Positions 48,468-59,005 of a stretch of 64,000 nucleotides of DNA are shown here, piece by piece; position 1 is the first letter of the stretch, and each line of letters opens with the position of its first letter. The DNA comes from an uncultured Clostridia bacterium. Its GTDB lineage: Bacteria > Bacillota > Clostridia > Oscillospirales > Ruminococcaceae. The notes below the pieces were generated by a model. That model was not told where the DNA came from. It saw only the letters and a program-made list of their open reading frames with translations, and did not search any database. The translations under genes were made by a program, and so were the position numbers. The stretch covers positions 28,955 through 92,954 of the forward strand of contig CANQNK010000006.1 of the NCBI GenBank assembly GCA_947625195.1, written 5' to 3'.

Positions 48468-49241
48468 TTAACCGTTTACCGCTGCCTGTACTATCGTATT
48501 AAAGTCGTTTGCCTTTAGAGAAGCTCCGCCGATAAGTCCTCCGTCTACGTTTTCCTTAGACAAAAGCTCCGCGCAGTTCGCAGCGTTCATAGAGCCGCCG
48601 TACTGAATGGTAACCGCCTGAGCCGTAGCCTCATCGTAAAGCTTTGCAAGAGTGCTGCGGATAAGAGCACAAACTTCTTCCGCCTGATCGGCTGTTGCAG
48701 TCTTTCCAGTGCCTATCGCCCAAACAGGCTCATAAGCAATGACTGTCTTTTTAACGTCCTCAGCTGAAACATCAAACAGATCAAGCTTTATCTGGCGAGA
48801 AATAACCTCCTCAGTAATATTGCACTCACGCTCCCAAAGAAGCTCACCCACACATACAATCGGCTTTAAGCCTGCCGCCAGTGCAGCCTTTGTTCTCTTA
48901 TTAACTGTCTCATCGGTTTCTCCGAAATACTGTCTTCTTTCAGAGTGCCCTATAACCACATACTCAACTCCAAGCTCTGTGAGCATATCAGCCGAGATCT
49001 CTCCCGTAAACGCTCCGCTCTTTTCAAAGTGAACATTCTCCGCACCGATTTTTATATTTGTTCCCTCTGTTGCCGCAATGGCGGTTTCAAGATTTGTAAA
49101 CGGAACACACGCCACTACCTCAACTTCACCGGCATTTGCAACAAGAGGCTTTATCTCTTCCAAAAGAGCCTTTGCCTCGGGCCTTGTTTTGTTCATCTTC
49201 CAGTTTCCGGCAATTATAGCCTTTCTTGCAGTCTTTTTCAT
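48468..49241 (-). CDS. tpiA: Triosephosphate isomerase
   Basis: AGNWKMNKTRPEA, VIGHSERRQYFGETDE, VIAYEPVWAIGTGKTA. Confidence 0.96.
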   Translation of the reverse strand: MKKTARKAIIAGNWKMNKTRPEAKALLEEIKPLVANAGEVEVVACVPFTNLETAIAATEGTNIKIGAENVHFEKSGAFTGEISADMLTELGVEYVVIGHSERRQYFGETDETVNKRTKAALAAGLKPIVCVGELLWERECNITEEVISRQIKLDLFDVSAEDVKKTVIAYEPVWAIGTGKTATADQAEEVCALIRSTLAKLYDEATAQAVTIQYGGSMNAANCAELLSKENVDGGLIGGASLKANDFNTIVQAAVNG

Positions 49242-49314
49242 AATTAAATTTCTCCTATTCGTTATTTAAAGTAAAAGAACTGCCCGAAATTTAACGGGCA
49301 ATCCCAAGTGATTC

Positions 49315-50529
49315 TTACTTGTCGGCTATTACAGCTATTCCGGGAAGAACCTTGCCCTCAAGATACTCAAGAGACGCTCCACCGCCTGTTGAAATGTGGC
49401 TCATATTATCGGCAAAGCCAAGCGAGATAACCGCAGCCGCCGAATCTCCTCCGCCGATAATTGTCGTTGCGTCCGTGTCTGCCAAGGCCTTTGCAACCGC
49501 AATAGTGCCCTTTGCAAGCGTCGGGTTCTCAAACACGCCCATAGGTCCGTTCCATACAACCGTTTTTGCGTTCTTTACAGCCTCTGCGTAAAGCTCAGCC
49601 GTCTTGGTGCCTATATCAAGTCCCATCTTGTCGGCAGGAATATTCTCTGTTACCTCAACCGCAATTTCAGCGTCTATCGGATCAGGGAACTCAGCCGCAA
49701 CGGTTGTGTCAACCGGCAAAAGAAGCTTTTTGCCTGCTGCCGCTGCCTTTTGGATCATTTCCTTACAGTAATCGATCTTTGTATCATCAACGAGGCTCGT
49801 TCCTACTTCCTTTCCCTGAGCCTTTAAGAAAGTATATGCCATTCCTCCGCCTATGATAAGTGTGTCACACTTTTCAATAAGGTTTGAAATAACGTTTAAC
49901 TTATCGGCAACCTTTGCACCTCCCAAAATTGCAACAAAAGGTCTTACCGGATCCTCAACCGCATTTCCGAGAAAATTTATCTCCTTCTGCATAAGATAGC
50001 CTACGGCAGTCTCTTTTACAAACTTGGTAACGCCCGCAGTAGAAGCGTGAGCTCTGTGTGCAGAGCCGAATGCGTCCATAACAAAAACCTCATTGTCAAC
50101 GAGGTCGGCAAGCTCCTTGGCGAACTCTTCACCGTTTTTGGTTTCCTCCGCACCGCGGAATCTAGTATTCTCAAGTACAACTATCTCGCCTTCGCTCATT
50201 TCACAAACAGCCTTCTTTGCATTGTCGCCCACTACTGTGTCGTCCTTTGCAAATATAACCTTTGCATCAATAAGCTGTGCTAATCTGTCCGCTGCCGGTT
50301 TAAGTGAAAACTTATCCTCAGGGCCGTTCTTCGGCTTTCCCAGGTGCGAACACAAAACTACCTTTCCGCCTTCTTCTACCAGCTTTTTGATGGTCGGCAA
50401 AGCAGCTGTTATTCTGTTATCGTTAGTGATAACTCCGTCCTTAAGCGGAACATTAAAGTCAACCCTTACCAAAACCTTTTTGCCCTTTACGCTAAGGTCT
50501 TCAACCGTAACCTTATTAAGTCCTGCCAT
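49315..50529 (-). CDS. pgk: Phosphoglycerate kinase
   Basis: [54 protein letters not shown]. Confidence 0.96.
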   Translation of the reverse strand: MAGLNKVTVEDLSVKGKKVLVRVDFNVPLKDGVITNDNRITAALPTIKKLVEEGGKVVLCSHLGKPKNGPEDKFSLKPAADRLAQLIDAKVIFAKDDTVVGDNAKKAVCEMSEGEIVVLENTRFRGAEETKNGEEFAKELADLVDNEVFVMDAFGSAHRAHASTAGVTKFVKETAVGYLMQKEINFLGNAVEDPVRPFVAILGGAKVADKLNVISNLIEKCDTLIIGGGMAYTFLKAQGKEVGTSLVDDTKIDYCKEMIQKAAAAGKKLLLPVDTTVAAEFPDPIDAEIAVEVTENIPADKMGLDIGTKTAELYAEAVKNAKTVVWNGPMGVFENPTLAKGTIAVAKALADTDATTIIGGGDSAAAVISLGFADNMSHISTGGGASLEYLEGKVLPGIAVIADK

Positions 50530-50699
50530 ATTATAATACCTCTCTTAAAATATATTTGAATTCGCACTTCTCTGCGAACTCACCTAACGTAAACACGCTA
50601 AGTATATTGTATACCATTTTAATCCAAATTACAAGTGGCTTTTTTACATAATTTACATAGTTTTAATAATTTATTTGCCCTATACTTCTTGTGCTGTAT

Positions 50700-51578
50700 T
50701 CAGCATTCTGTTTTCCCCTTTATCACAACGCCTGCCACTCTGTGCCCGGCATTGCACGCAACAGCCGCTCCGATCTGACAAAAGTCTGCCGGAGGATATC
50801 CAAGCGTCTTTTCCATAGCCTTTGCCATTTCATCTCTTAAAGTTTCGTCACTTCCCCAGATGATAACATAAGGCGTTTTCGGTATCATATCATCTTCTGC
50901 AATTTCAATAATCGCCGGAATAATGCTCTTTTCTCCCCTTACTTTTTTAAGTATAGACGAAACCCCGTGAGAAATCTTTAAAATAGGCTTAAGGCCCAGA
51001 AGCTCCCCTGCAAAAGCTGCTGCTGCGGATATTCTTCCCGACTTTTTTGCGTACTTCAAATTATAGCACGCAAACAAGACATATGCGCTTTTAAGCCAGT
51101 CGTTTACAAATGCGATTATCTCGTTTGCCTTGGCGCCGTTTTTTGCCTTTATTGCCGCCTGAACTACGGCATATCCGTAAACGCCCGTGTAGTTATCGCT
51201 GTCTACAACGTGGATATTAAGCTTTTTCTCAAGCTCCGGGTGCTTTATGTAAAAATTTTTCTTTGCTATAACAGCGTTATCATAGGTTGCCGAACCATGG
51301 GAAGAAATCGTTATGTTAATTACGTCCGATATCGATTTGTCCTTTGATATCTCCTCATACGCATCAAGCCATTCTATGCTTGTGACCTGACTGGTTGCGG
51401 GTATTCCCTCGTAATCGTCCATAACCTTATAAAAATCAAAATTGTCTATATCTACCCTCGGAAGATAGCTTTTATCACCGACCGCCACTTTAAACGGCAC
51501 TATTTTAACACCCAGATCTTGCTCTTCTTCTTTAGTGATATCGCAAGCGGCATCTGAAAGAATCAAAACCTTTCCCAT
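50700..51578 (-). CDS. DegV family protein
   Basis: VLILSDAACDI, YEGIPATSQVTSIEWLDAYEEI, KKSGRISAAAAFAGELLGLKPILKI. Confidence 0.9.
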   Translation of the reverse strand: MGKVLILSDAACDITKEEEQDLGVKIVPFKVAVGDKSYLPRVDIDNFDFYKVMDDYEGIPATSQVTSIEWLDAYEEISKDKSISDVINITISSHGSATYDNAVIAKKNFYIKHPELEKKLNIHVVDSDNYTGVYGYAVVQAAIKAKNGAKANEIIAFVNDWLKSAYVLFACYNLKYAKKSGRISAAAAFAGELLGLKPILKISHGVSSILKKVRGEKSIIPAIIEIAEDDMIPKTPYVIIWGSDETLRDEMAKAMEKTLGYPPADFCQIGAAVACNAGHRVAGVVIKGKTEC

Positions 51579-51635
51579 TACTGTGTTCATTCCTTTCATA
51601 ATTCTTTTGTTTTTCAGCAGTCCTTCTAAATCCGG

Positions 51636-52130
51636 CTACCAGATGTATTTTGTAAGGCTTCCCTCTCGTGTAAGATCGGGAAAGTCCCACTGCCGCAGTA
51701 TCTCATAAACCGCAACAGCAACCGAATTCGAAAGATTAAGACTTCTTAAATCCTTTCTCATCGGTATCCTTACGCATGATTCTTTGTTTTTATAAAGCAA
51801 ATCCTCAGGTAACCCTTTGTCCTCTCTGCCGAAAATAATATACGCGTTATCGGGGTAATCGATCTCAGTGTATACGTTTTTCGCCTTTGTAGTAAAGAAA
51901 AAATACTCGCCCGAAGTCCTATTAAAGAATTCGTCCAGATTTTCGTACTCATACACTTCAAGCTTATCCCAGTAATCAAGTCCCGCACGCTTCAGCTGCC
52001 TGTCGCTTATTTCAAATCCGTATGGCTTTACAAGATGAAGCGCCGCACCCGTTACGGCACAGGTCCTTGAAATATTGCCCGTGTTCTGCGGGATCTGCGG
52101 CTCTACCAGAACAATATTAAGCCTTTTCAT
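51636..52130 (-). CDS. trmL: tRNA (cytidine(34)-2'-O)-methyltransferase
   Basis: LNIVLVEPQIPQNTGNISRTCAVTGAALHLVKPYGF, LRSLNLSNSVAVAVYEILRQ. Confidence 0.93.
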   Translation of the reverse strand: MKRLNIVLVEPQIPQNTGNISRTCAVTGAALHLVKPYGFEISDRQLKRAGLDYWDKLEVYEYENLDEFFNRTSGEYFFFTTKAKNVYTEIDYPDNAYIIFGREDKGLPEDLLYKNKESCVRIPMRKDLRSLNLSNSVAVAVYEILRQWDFPDLTREGSLTKYIW

Positions 52131-52131
52131 T

Positions 52132-53061
52132 TTACAGCGTGATTTTAGGAAGATACGATAAAATATCCTCTTTCATTCTTATGCACTCGCGTCTTGCGGC
52201 GCGGGCATACTCCTCTTCGTCACACTCTTCATTTTTGTATGCGCACATTACAGCGCGCGAGGAATTAACTATTGCTCCAAGCCCGTTTGAATCAAACGCC
52301 TTTGAAACTCCCTCTGCGCCGCCTCCCTGCGCTCCGTAGCCCGGAACCAGGAAAAAGGTATTCGGAAGCTTTGCTCTCATTTCTGCAAGCTGTTCGGGAT
52401 AGGTCGCGCCCACTACCGCACCAACAGAGGAATATCCGAGCTTTCCTGGAGCGGTCTCTCCCCATTTCTCGCACATCTCTCCCATCAGTCCGTAAACTGT
52501 CTTATCGCCTATCTTCTGATCCTGAAGCTCTCCGCTTGACTTATTGGATGTCTTTACAAGCACAAAAATCCCCTTGTCGTGCTCCCTGCACTCCTTTAAA
52601 AGCGGCTCTACTCCGTCGGTTCCTAAATAACCGTTAACCGTCATAGCGTCTGCGCCAAAGGGTGTAAACTCCTCGCCGTCCACCAAAACCGTTCCCAGAT
52701 GAGCCGCCGCATACGCCTCCATAGTCGCGCCGATATCGCTTCTCTTAGCGTCCGTTATAACGTACATTCCCTTTTTCTGAGCGTAGGAAATGGTTTTATA
52801 AAGCGTTTTCACTCCTTGATAGCCGTACATTTCATAATACGCAGCCTGAGGCTTGATCGCCGGAACTATATCGCATATTTCATCAATTATTCCCCTGTTA
52901 AACTCCAAAACCGCCTTTGCAGCACCCTTCAGAGTCTTGCCGTATTTCTTAAACACCTTTTTCTTTATAAACTCCGGAACATATTCAAGCTTCGGGTCAA
53001 GTCCCGCAACGGTAGGGTTCTGTGTTTTGATAATTTTCTCAATAAGTCTGTCAAATGACAT
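52132..53061 (-). CDS. pyrF: Orotidine 5'-phosphate decarboxylase
   Basis: PTVAGLDPKLEYVPEFI, YVITDAKRSDIGATMEAYA, VPGYGAQGGGAEGV. Confidence 0.94.
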   Translation of the reverse strand: MSFDRLIEKIIKTQNPTVAGLDPKLEYVPEFIKKKVFKKYGKTLKGAAKAVLEFNRGIIDEICDIVPAIKPQAAYYEMYGYQGVKTLYKTISYAQKKGMYVITDAKRSDIGATMEAYAAAHLGTVLVDGEEFTPFGADAMTVNGYLGTDGVEPLLKECREHDKGIFVLVKTSNKSSGELQDQKIGDKTVYGLMGEMCEKWGETAPGKLGYSSVGAVVGATYPEQLAEMRAKLPNTFFLVPGYGAQGGGAEGVSKAFDSNGLGAIVNSSRAVMCAYKNEECDEEEYARAARRECIRMKEDILSYLPKITL

Positions 53062-53077
53062 TTTTTACTCTCCTTAT

Positions 53078-54343
53078 TTATTCGTTCAAGCTGTAAACGA
53101 CCTTTCCCTTGGAAATCGTATACACAGCTCTTCCTTTAAGCCTTTCGCCCTTAAATACGCTGTTTCTGCTCTTTGAATGAAGCTTTTCTAAAACAACCTC
53201 CCACTCAAGCCCGGCGTCTACGACAGTGATGTCCGCAGGATAACCTGCCTGTATTTTAAGTGTGGGCAAAGAAAGGATCCTCCGCGGGTTTTCGCTCATA
53301 ACTCTTTCTATATCACTCATGCTCATTTTGCCCGTGTGATAAAGCTTGGAAAGCGTTGCGGCAAGAGATGTCTCAAGTCCGACAACTCCGTTCAAAGCCT
53401 TGTTAAAATCAGCCTTTTCGTCCTTAGTGTGCGGAGCGTGATCGGTCACAATGCAGTCTATAGTTCCGTCGATAACGGCAGCTTCAACAGCCTGCCTGTC
53501 CTCCTCTTCCCGCAGCGGAGGATTCATTCTGTAATCCGCGTCCTTAGCTTTAAGCTTTTCATCGGTATAGGTAAAATAATGCGGCGCAGTTTCGCATGTT
53601 ACCTTTACTCCGTCTGCCTTTGCGGCTCTGATTATGCTAACTGAGCCTTTTGTAGAAACATGACAAATGTGAACACTTGCGCCGCAACTCATCGCAAGCG
53701 CTATTTCACGCGCGGTGATGTAGTCCTCGCTGGCTCTGTCCATTCCCAAAACGCCGAGCAGACTGCTCACCTTTCCCTTATTCATAATCCCGCCGTTAAT
53801 TATCTTTAGGTCCTCGCAGTGGCTTAAAACCAAAAGTCCGCTTTCGCAAGACTTCTCAAGTGCTTTACGCATAAGTTCTGCATTTTCTACCGGACGCCCG
53901 TCGTCCGATATTACCTTTATCCCCAGCCTTTTATACGTGTCAAAATCCGCAAGAGCCTCTCCGCGCATTCCCTTTGTAACGCACGCCACCGGGATCACAT
54001 CTATACCGGTCTGCTCAGCCTTTTTAAGGATATATGAAATAACCTCTTCGCTGTCAACCGGAGGAGTGGTATTCGGCATACACGCAACTGCCGTAAAACC
54101 GCCTGCCTTTGCGGCAGTTGCGCCGGTTATTATGTCCTCCTTGTGCGTCTGCCCGGGATCGCGAAAATGCACGTGCATATCGCACAGCCCCGTCAAAGCG
54201 TAAAGCTTTCCCTCTCCGTTGACGACCTCTGCGTCATCTGCGGTTACGTTATCCGAAACCTCTTTTATAAGACCATCTTCTATAAGAATATCGCATAGAG
54301 TTTCATCAGAAAGCCGAACACTTTTTAAAAGAAGTCTGTCCAA
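53078..54343 (-). CDS. pyrC: Dihydroorotase
   Basis: GLCDMHVHFRDPGQTHKEDIITGATAAKAGGFTAVACMPNTTPPVD, IVTDHAPHTKDEK. Confidence 0.94.
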   Translation of the reverse strand: MDRLLLKSVRLSDETLCDILIEDGLIKEVSDNVTADDAEVVNGEGKLYALTGLCDMHVHFRDPGQTHKEDIITGATAAKAGGFTAVACMPNTTPPVDSEEVISYILKKAEQTGIDVIPVACVTKGMRGEALADFDTYKRLGIKVISDDGRPVENAELMRKALEKSCESGLLVLSHCEDLKIINGGIMNKGKVSSLLGVLGMDRASEDYITAREIALAMSCGASVHICHVSTKGSVSIIRAAKADGVKVTCETAPHYFTYTDEKLKAKDADYRMNPPLREEEDRQAVEAAVIDGTIDCIVTDHAPHTKDEKADFNKALNGVVGLETSLAATLSKLYHTGKMSMSDIERVMSENPRRILSLPTLKIQAGYPADITVVDAGLEWEVVLEKLHSKSRNSVFKGERLKGRAVYTISKGKVVYSLNE

Positions 54344-54345
54344 AG

Positions 54346-54834
54346 CTACTTTTCCTCAATTCCTAAAATTTCGTACGTCAGGGTAACAAGACTGTCTGTT
54401 TCCGATGCTGTTTGAAGAGAGTTAAGCTGTGCAACTATCTCTCGTGCGTCAAGCGTTACCTCGTCTCCCTTAGACTCGATATACATGATAATTCTTTTTA
54501 CCGTTTCGTTCTTTGCGTTTGCGTTAGACTGCGTCCAGTCGCTGTAGGTAAGAGCCTTTACCGCGTCCTCATTAACACTTATTGACTCTTCGGTTGTATC
54601 CGCTGCGCCGCCTGACTGAGTTTCGATCCGAGCTTGAGAAGCGTCTTGTTCGGTTTTGCTCTGCTCTTCGGTTGTATCTTCGCTCTCAGAGCCTGTGTGC
54701 TCTGAAGTTACCTCAGTAGATTCAGTTGTCGTCTGAATTTCAGAAGAGTCCGGCTGTGAATACGGAACATCCTCGCACGAACATAAAACCGCAGACATCA
54801 TAACTGCACATATAAAAGCCAGCAACTTTTTCAT
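54346..54834 (-). CDS. Lipoprotein with acidic S/T/E-rich linker
   Basis: MKKLLAFICAVMMSAVLCSCEDV lipobox, then SEIQTTTESTEVTSEHTGSESEDTTEEQ. Confidence 0.65.
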   Translation of the reverse strand: MKKLLAFICAVMMSAVLCSCEDVPYSQPDSSEIQTTTESTEVTSEHTGSESEDTTEEQSKTEQDASQARIETQSGGAADTTEESISVNEDAVKALTYSDWTQSNANAKNETVKRIIMYIESKGDEVTLDAREIVAQLNSLQTASETDSLVTLTYEILGIEEK

Positions 54835-54852
54835 TTTTATCTTCCTTTCCTT

Positions 54853-56520
54853 TTATTCTTTTGTTTCCAGAATTGCTCCTCTGTTTCCGGATGTAACTAA
54901 TGACGCATATCTTGCAAGATATCCGGTGGTTATCCTCGGCTTTCTTGGTGTCCATTTTGATGTTCTTTCAGCCATTTCAGCATCGCTTATTTTTACCTCT
55001 ATCTTATTCGCGGGAATGTCGATACTTATTATGTCTCCGTCCTGTATCATAGCAATCGGTCCGCCAACGGCGGCTTCGGGAGAAACGTGGCCGATAGCCG
55101 CTCCTCTTGTCGCACCCGAAAAGCGTCCGTCTGTAATAAGTGCCACTGTCGAGCCGAGTCCCATTCCGATAATTGCAGATGTGGGGTTGAGCATTTCTCT
55201 CATTCCCGGACCGCCCTTAGGGCCTTCGTATCTTATAACTACAACGTCTCCGTCCTTGATTTTTCCGCCGAGAATAGCGCTCATTGCGTCCTCCTCGCAG
55301 TCAAACACCCTTGCAGGTCCCTCGTGCCTGAGCATCTCCTCCGATACCGCCGAACGCTTTACAACACATGAATCAGGAGCCAAATTTCCCCTTAGCACTG
55401 CAATTCCGCCGGTCTTTGAGTAAGGATTGTCTATCGGTCTTATTATATCCGTATTTTTATTTTCACATCCCTTGATATTCTCAGCTACGGTCTTTCCCGT
55501 GCAGGTCATTACGTCCGTGTGCAGAAGATTATGCTTGTCAAGCTCATTCATAAGCGCATAAACTCCGCCCGCTTCGTCCAGCTCCTCTATATAATTTCTT
55601 CCCGCAGGCGCAAGATGACATAGGTTAGGCGTCTTATCTGAAATCTCATTTGCTATATCAAGGTTTATCTCAATTCCGCATTCATGGGCAATGGCAGGAA
55701 GATGAAGCATTGAGTTTGTCGAGCAGCCAAGAGCCATATCGCAAGCAAGCGCATTCATAAACGCATCCTTGGTCATAATATCACGCGGCTTTATATCCTT
55801 TTTCAGAAGCTCCATTATCTGCATACCCGTATGCTTTGCAAGCTCTATTCTCCTTGAATAAACGGCGGGTATCGTGCCGTTTCCCTGTAAAGCCATTCCC
55901 AGAACTTCCGTCAGGCAGTTCATTGAGTTTGCCGTATACATTCCCGAGCACGAACCGCAGGTAGGACAGGTTTTAACCTCGTACTCCTTTAGCTTATCGT
56001 CGTTGATCTTCCCGGCATTATACTCGCCAACCGCTTCGGAGATAGAACTGAACGACGTTTTTTTCCCGTCAACGTGTCCTGCAAGCATAGGACCTCCCGA
56101 AACAAAAATCGTCGGAATATTAAGTCTTGCGGCGGCCATCAAAAGTCCCGGAACATTCTTGTCGCAGTTCGGCACCATTACAAGTGCGTCAAATGCGTGA
56201 GCCATCGCCATAGCTTCTGTAGAATCCGCAATAAGGTCGCGGGTAACAAGAGAATACTTCATTCCCTGATGTCCCATTGCTATGCCGTCACAAACCGCAA
56301 TCGCAGGGAAAACTATCGGCGTTCCTCCCGCCATAGCAACGCCGATCTTTACGGCGTCAACTATTTTGTCGATATTCATATGCCCCGGTACTATTTCGTT
56401 ATAAGACGATACTATACCGACCAGAGGACGTGATACCTCCTCCTCGGTCAGCCCCAATGCGTGAAACAGCGCTCTGTGCGGAGCGTTATTTACGCCCTCC
56501 TTGATAGGATTACTTTTCAT
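54853..56520 (-). CDS. ilvD: Dihydroxy-acid dehydratase
   Basis: [81 protein letters not shown]. Confidence 0.96.
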   Translation of the reverse strand: MKSNPIKEGVNNAPHRALFHALGLTEEEVSRPLVGIVSSYNEIVPGHMNIDKIVDAVKIGVAMAGGTPIVFPAIAVCDGIAMGHQGMKYSLVTRDLIADSTEAMAMAHAFDALVMVPNCDKNVPGLLMAAARLNIPTIFVSGGPMLAGHVDGKKTSFSSISEAVGEYNAGKINDDKLKEYEVKTCPTCGSCSGMYTANSMNCLTEVLGMALQGNGTIPAVYSRRIELAKHTGMQIMELLKKDIKPRDIMTKDAFMNALACDMALGCSTNSMLHLPAIAHECGIEINLDIANEISDKTPNLCHLAPAGRNYIEELDEAGGVYALMNELDKHNLLHTDVMTCTGKTVAENIKGCENKNTDIIRPIDNPYSKTGGIAVLRGNLAPDSCVVKRSAVSEEMLRHEGPARVFDCEEDAMSAILGGKIKDGDVVVIRYEGPKGGPGMREMLNPTSAIIGMGLGSTVALITDGRFSGATRGAAIGHVSPEAAVGGPIAMIQDGDIISIDIPANKIEVKISDAEMAERTSKWTPRKPRITTGYLARYASLVTSGNRGAILETKE

Positions 56521-56544
56521 TTTCAGGTCATTCCTTTCCAGTAT

Positions 56545-57042
56545 TTAGTCATTAAGCTTTGACAGTATGTTGTTTGCAACGGTAAGAGCACCGTGATTTC
56601 CGTTTACCGTAAAGCTTGAATTTTTAATATACTTCGGCTTTCTATCATTATACCGCTTTAAGAGTTCCTCCTTTGTGGAGTTTGCGGCAATAGGGCGGTT
56701 TTTGTCGTTCTTAATCCTCATATAACAGGTATTGAACTTAACGTCTATAAAAACCACCGTGCCGATTTCCTTTGCCGCCCGGCCGTTTTCATCTCTTAAA
56801 AGAGCGCCTCCGCCCGTAGCTATAACGCCCGTTTTTCCGACAAATGACTTTATCACCCTTGTTTCAACGTCTCTGAAATATTCTTCTGAGTATTGAGAGA
56901 ATATCTCGGGAATAGTTTTACCCTCAAGCGTTTGTATGTAATCGTCCATATCGGTAAAGTCGCACCCCAGAAGCTTTGAAAGCCGCTTTCCGACAGTTGT
57001 TTTTCCGCAGCCCATAAAGCCGCACAAAAATACGGGCCTCAT
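56545..57042 (-). CDS. aroK: Shikimate kinase
   Basis: VFLCGFMGCGKTTVGKRLSKLLGCDFTDMDDYIQ; IATGGGALLRDEN. Confidence 0.93.
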   Translation of the reverse strand: MRPVFLCGFMGCGKTTVGKRLSKLLGCDFTDMDDYIQTLEGKTIPEIFSQYSEEYFRDVETRVIKSFVGKTGVIATGGGALLRDENGRAAKEIGTVVFIDVKFNTCYMRIKNDKNRPIAANSTKEELLKRYNDRKPKYIKNSSFTVNGNHGALTVANNILSKLND

Positions 57043-57890
57043 CAGATAAAATCCCTCTTTACTATTTCGTTCATCTCGCTGATAATGCCGTTTACCTCAT
57101 CGGTGTCATACTCGTCCCCGTCCCATATCCTGTGGGCAGAGACCGCCTGCCAGACAAGCATTGCCATTCCTCCGGCAGTTTTTATGCCCATTTCTCCTGC
57201 CTTTTTCAAAAGCAGGGTTTCTCCCGGATTGTAAACAATATCAAACACAGCCTTCGCCCTTTCAATTATTTTGTCCGGCACAGGGCAGGCGTCAACTTTC
57301 GGAAACATTCCCACTGGGGTTGCGTTTATTAAAAGATCGTAGTTTTTTTCAGCGTCTATCTCAGTGTTTAAAACAATGTTCACCTCGGCGTTCGGCCTTG
57401 CCGCAATTATTTCGCTTTTTGTCCTTTTAGCAAGCGGCATATCGCTTTCAAGCACCGCGATATTAAGTCTTGCTCCCGCGAAAGCTGCCTCTATCGCCGC
57501 CATTCTTCCTACTCCTCCGCAACCTATAAGAATGACCTCTCCCGATAGGTCTGCGTCCATTGAACGAACTGTTTCCAAAAAGCCGTCGCAGTCTGTGTTA
57601 TATCCTGTTAATATTCCGTTTTTATTGTCAACGCAGTTTACTGAATTATATCTCTTTGCAGACTCATCAAGCCTGTCTAAAAGATCTATTACAGCCACCT
57701 TATGAGGAATTGTTACGTTATATCCCGCCAGGGAGTTAAGCTTATCCTTACTTTCCGTTAAGCTGTCAGGGGTTATTTCCATTATGTCATACTCAAACTC
57801 ACGGTTTTTAAGCTCAAACAGCCTTTTGTGTATAGGCGGTGACATTGTGTGTTTTAATGTTTCCCCCACAACCGCATATTTTCTGTGCAT
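57042..57890 (-). CDS. aroE: Shikimate dehydrogenase
   Basis: YAVVGETLKHTMSPPIHKRLFE, GYNVTIPHKVAVI, NTDCDGFLETV, INATPVGMFPKV. Confidence 0.93.
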   Translation of the reverse strand: MHRKYAVVGETLKHTMSPPIHKRLFELKNREFEYDIMEITPDSLTESKDKLNSLAGYNVTIPHKVAVIDLLDRLDESAKRYNSVNCVDNKNGILTGYNTDCDGFLETVRSMDADLSGEVILIGCGGVGRMAAIEAAFAGARLNIAVLESDMPLAKRTKSEIIAARPNAEVNIVLNTEIDAEKNYDLLINATPVGMFPKVDACPVPDKIIERAKAVFDIVYNPGETLLLKKAGEMGIKTAGGMAMLVWQAVSAHRIWDGDEYDTDEVNGIISEMNEIVKRDFI

Positions 57891-57904
57891 CACTTCATCT
57901 CCGA

Positions 57905-58384
57905 TCAAAGTTTTATGTATATCTCTCTATCTGTTTTTTCGTATTGTCGGCATTTTACGCCCGATTTTTCAAACATTGAAACGGAAGCCTTCACAGCATC
58001 AGAATCTGGATATTTGTTGTCGGCGTAGATAACCTCTTTAATTCCGCTCTGAATGATCGCCTTGGCACATTCGTTGCACGGAAACAAGGTAACGTATATC
58101 CTTGCGTTTTGTGTGGTAACAGCCTGCCTGTTTAAAATGGCGTTAAGCTCTGCGTGGCATACAAACGGATACTTTGTTTCAAGCACATCGCCGTCTCTTT
58201 CCCAGGGCATATCGTCGTCGTTACAGCCTATTGGCATTCCGTTATAGCCCACCGATATTATCTTGTTCTCATCACTTACAATACAGGCGCCAACCTGAGT
58301 ATTTGAATCCTTGCTGCGCATGGCGGAAAACTTCGCCACGCCCATAAAGTACTCATCCCATGAAATATAGTCGGTTCTTTTCAT
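57905..58384 (-). CDS. dCMP deaminase / ComEB-like cytidine deaminase
   Basis: SKDSNTQVGACIVSD, PFVCHAELNAILN, YVTLFPCNECAKAIIQSGI. Confidence 0.9.
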   Translation of the reverse strand: MKRTDYISWDEYFMGVAKFSAMRSKDSNTQVGACIVSDENKIISVGYNGMPIGCNDDDMPWERDGDVLETKYPFVCHAELNAILNRQAVTTQNARIYVTLFPCNECAKAIIQSGIKEVIYADNKYPDSDAVKASVSMFEKSGVKCRQYEKTDREIYIKL

Positions 58385-58404
58385 AACTGCCTCCCATAAA
58401 AAGC

Positions 58405-58998
58405 TCAGTCGCCGAAATCGTCCGAATGTCCTCTGATGTAGTTTACCAGAAGTCTGTTTATATCCTTTTTTGAGATCTCTGTTTCAAATTCGTAGTCAAG
58501 ATCGGTGAGAGCATTGTTCCCGTAATCTAACATAAACCTTGAAAAGTATTCCTCACCGTGCTTTGCCAAAAGCTTTTGATAACTCTCCCTAGATCTTTCG
58601 GTTATCTCTAAAAGCTCATACTCCTTAAGTTCCCGAAAGCCTTCAATTGCAAAGTCCACAAACTGTGCGTTTTGTGAGTTTTCGTAAAACTTGTTAAACC
58701 CGTTTTTCTCAAATTCGTCTACAAGGAGCTTTATGCCGTATACTAAGCCGCAAGGTTCAGGAAGCCCTGAGAGGGTGTCGGTTTTTTCGATTCCCTCTTC
58801 AATGCCGTCCTCCATTTTTTGCTCAATCCATATGCAGACCGCCTTGACCAGATCATCGCTTGAGATCTCGTTTATCTGTTCTATTGTAAGCTCACGGTAG
58901 TCGATGTTATTGTCACCCACATCAACCGACAGGCTTTCAAGCAGTCTGTCAAGCTCCTCCTCGGATTCTGTTTTGTCTTTTAAATCATAAAGTCCCAT
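58405..58998 (-). CDS. DMP19/DUF4375-like protein
   Basis: LVYGIKLLVDEFEKNGFNKFYENSQNAQFVDFAIEGFRELKEYELLEI recalls the DMP19-like fold pattern. Confidence 0.5.
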   Translation of the reverse strand: MGLYDLKDKTESEEELDRLLESLSVDVGDNNIDYRELTIEQINEISSDDLVKAVCIWIEQKMEDGIEEGIEKTDTLSGLPEPCGLVYGIKLLVDEFEKNGFNKFYENSQNAQFVDFAIEGFRELKEYELLEITERSRESYQKLLAKHGEEYFSRFMLDYGNNALTDLDYEFETEISKKDINRLLVNYIRGHSDDFGD

Positions 58999-59005
58999 AA
59001 ATCTC

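Noticed and set aside
52272-52637. Plus-strand ORF opposite pyrF
   Set aside because: Antisense shadow with R/P/L-rich composition; the pyrF frame is clearly real. The same applies to the other antisense ORFs across the arg, pyr, ilvD and glycolysis genes.
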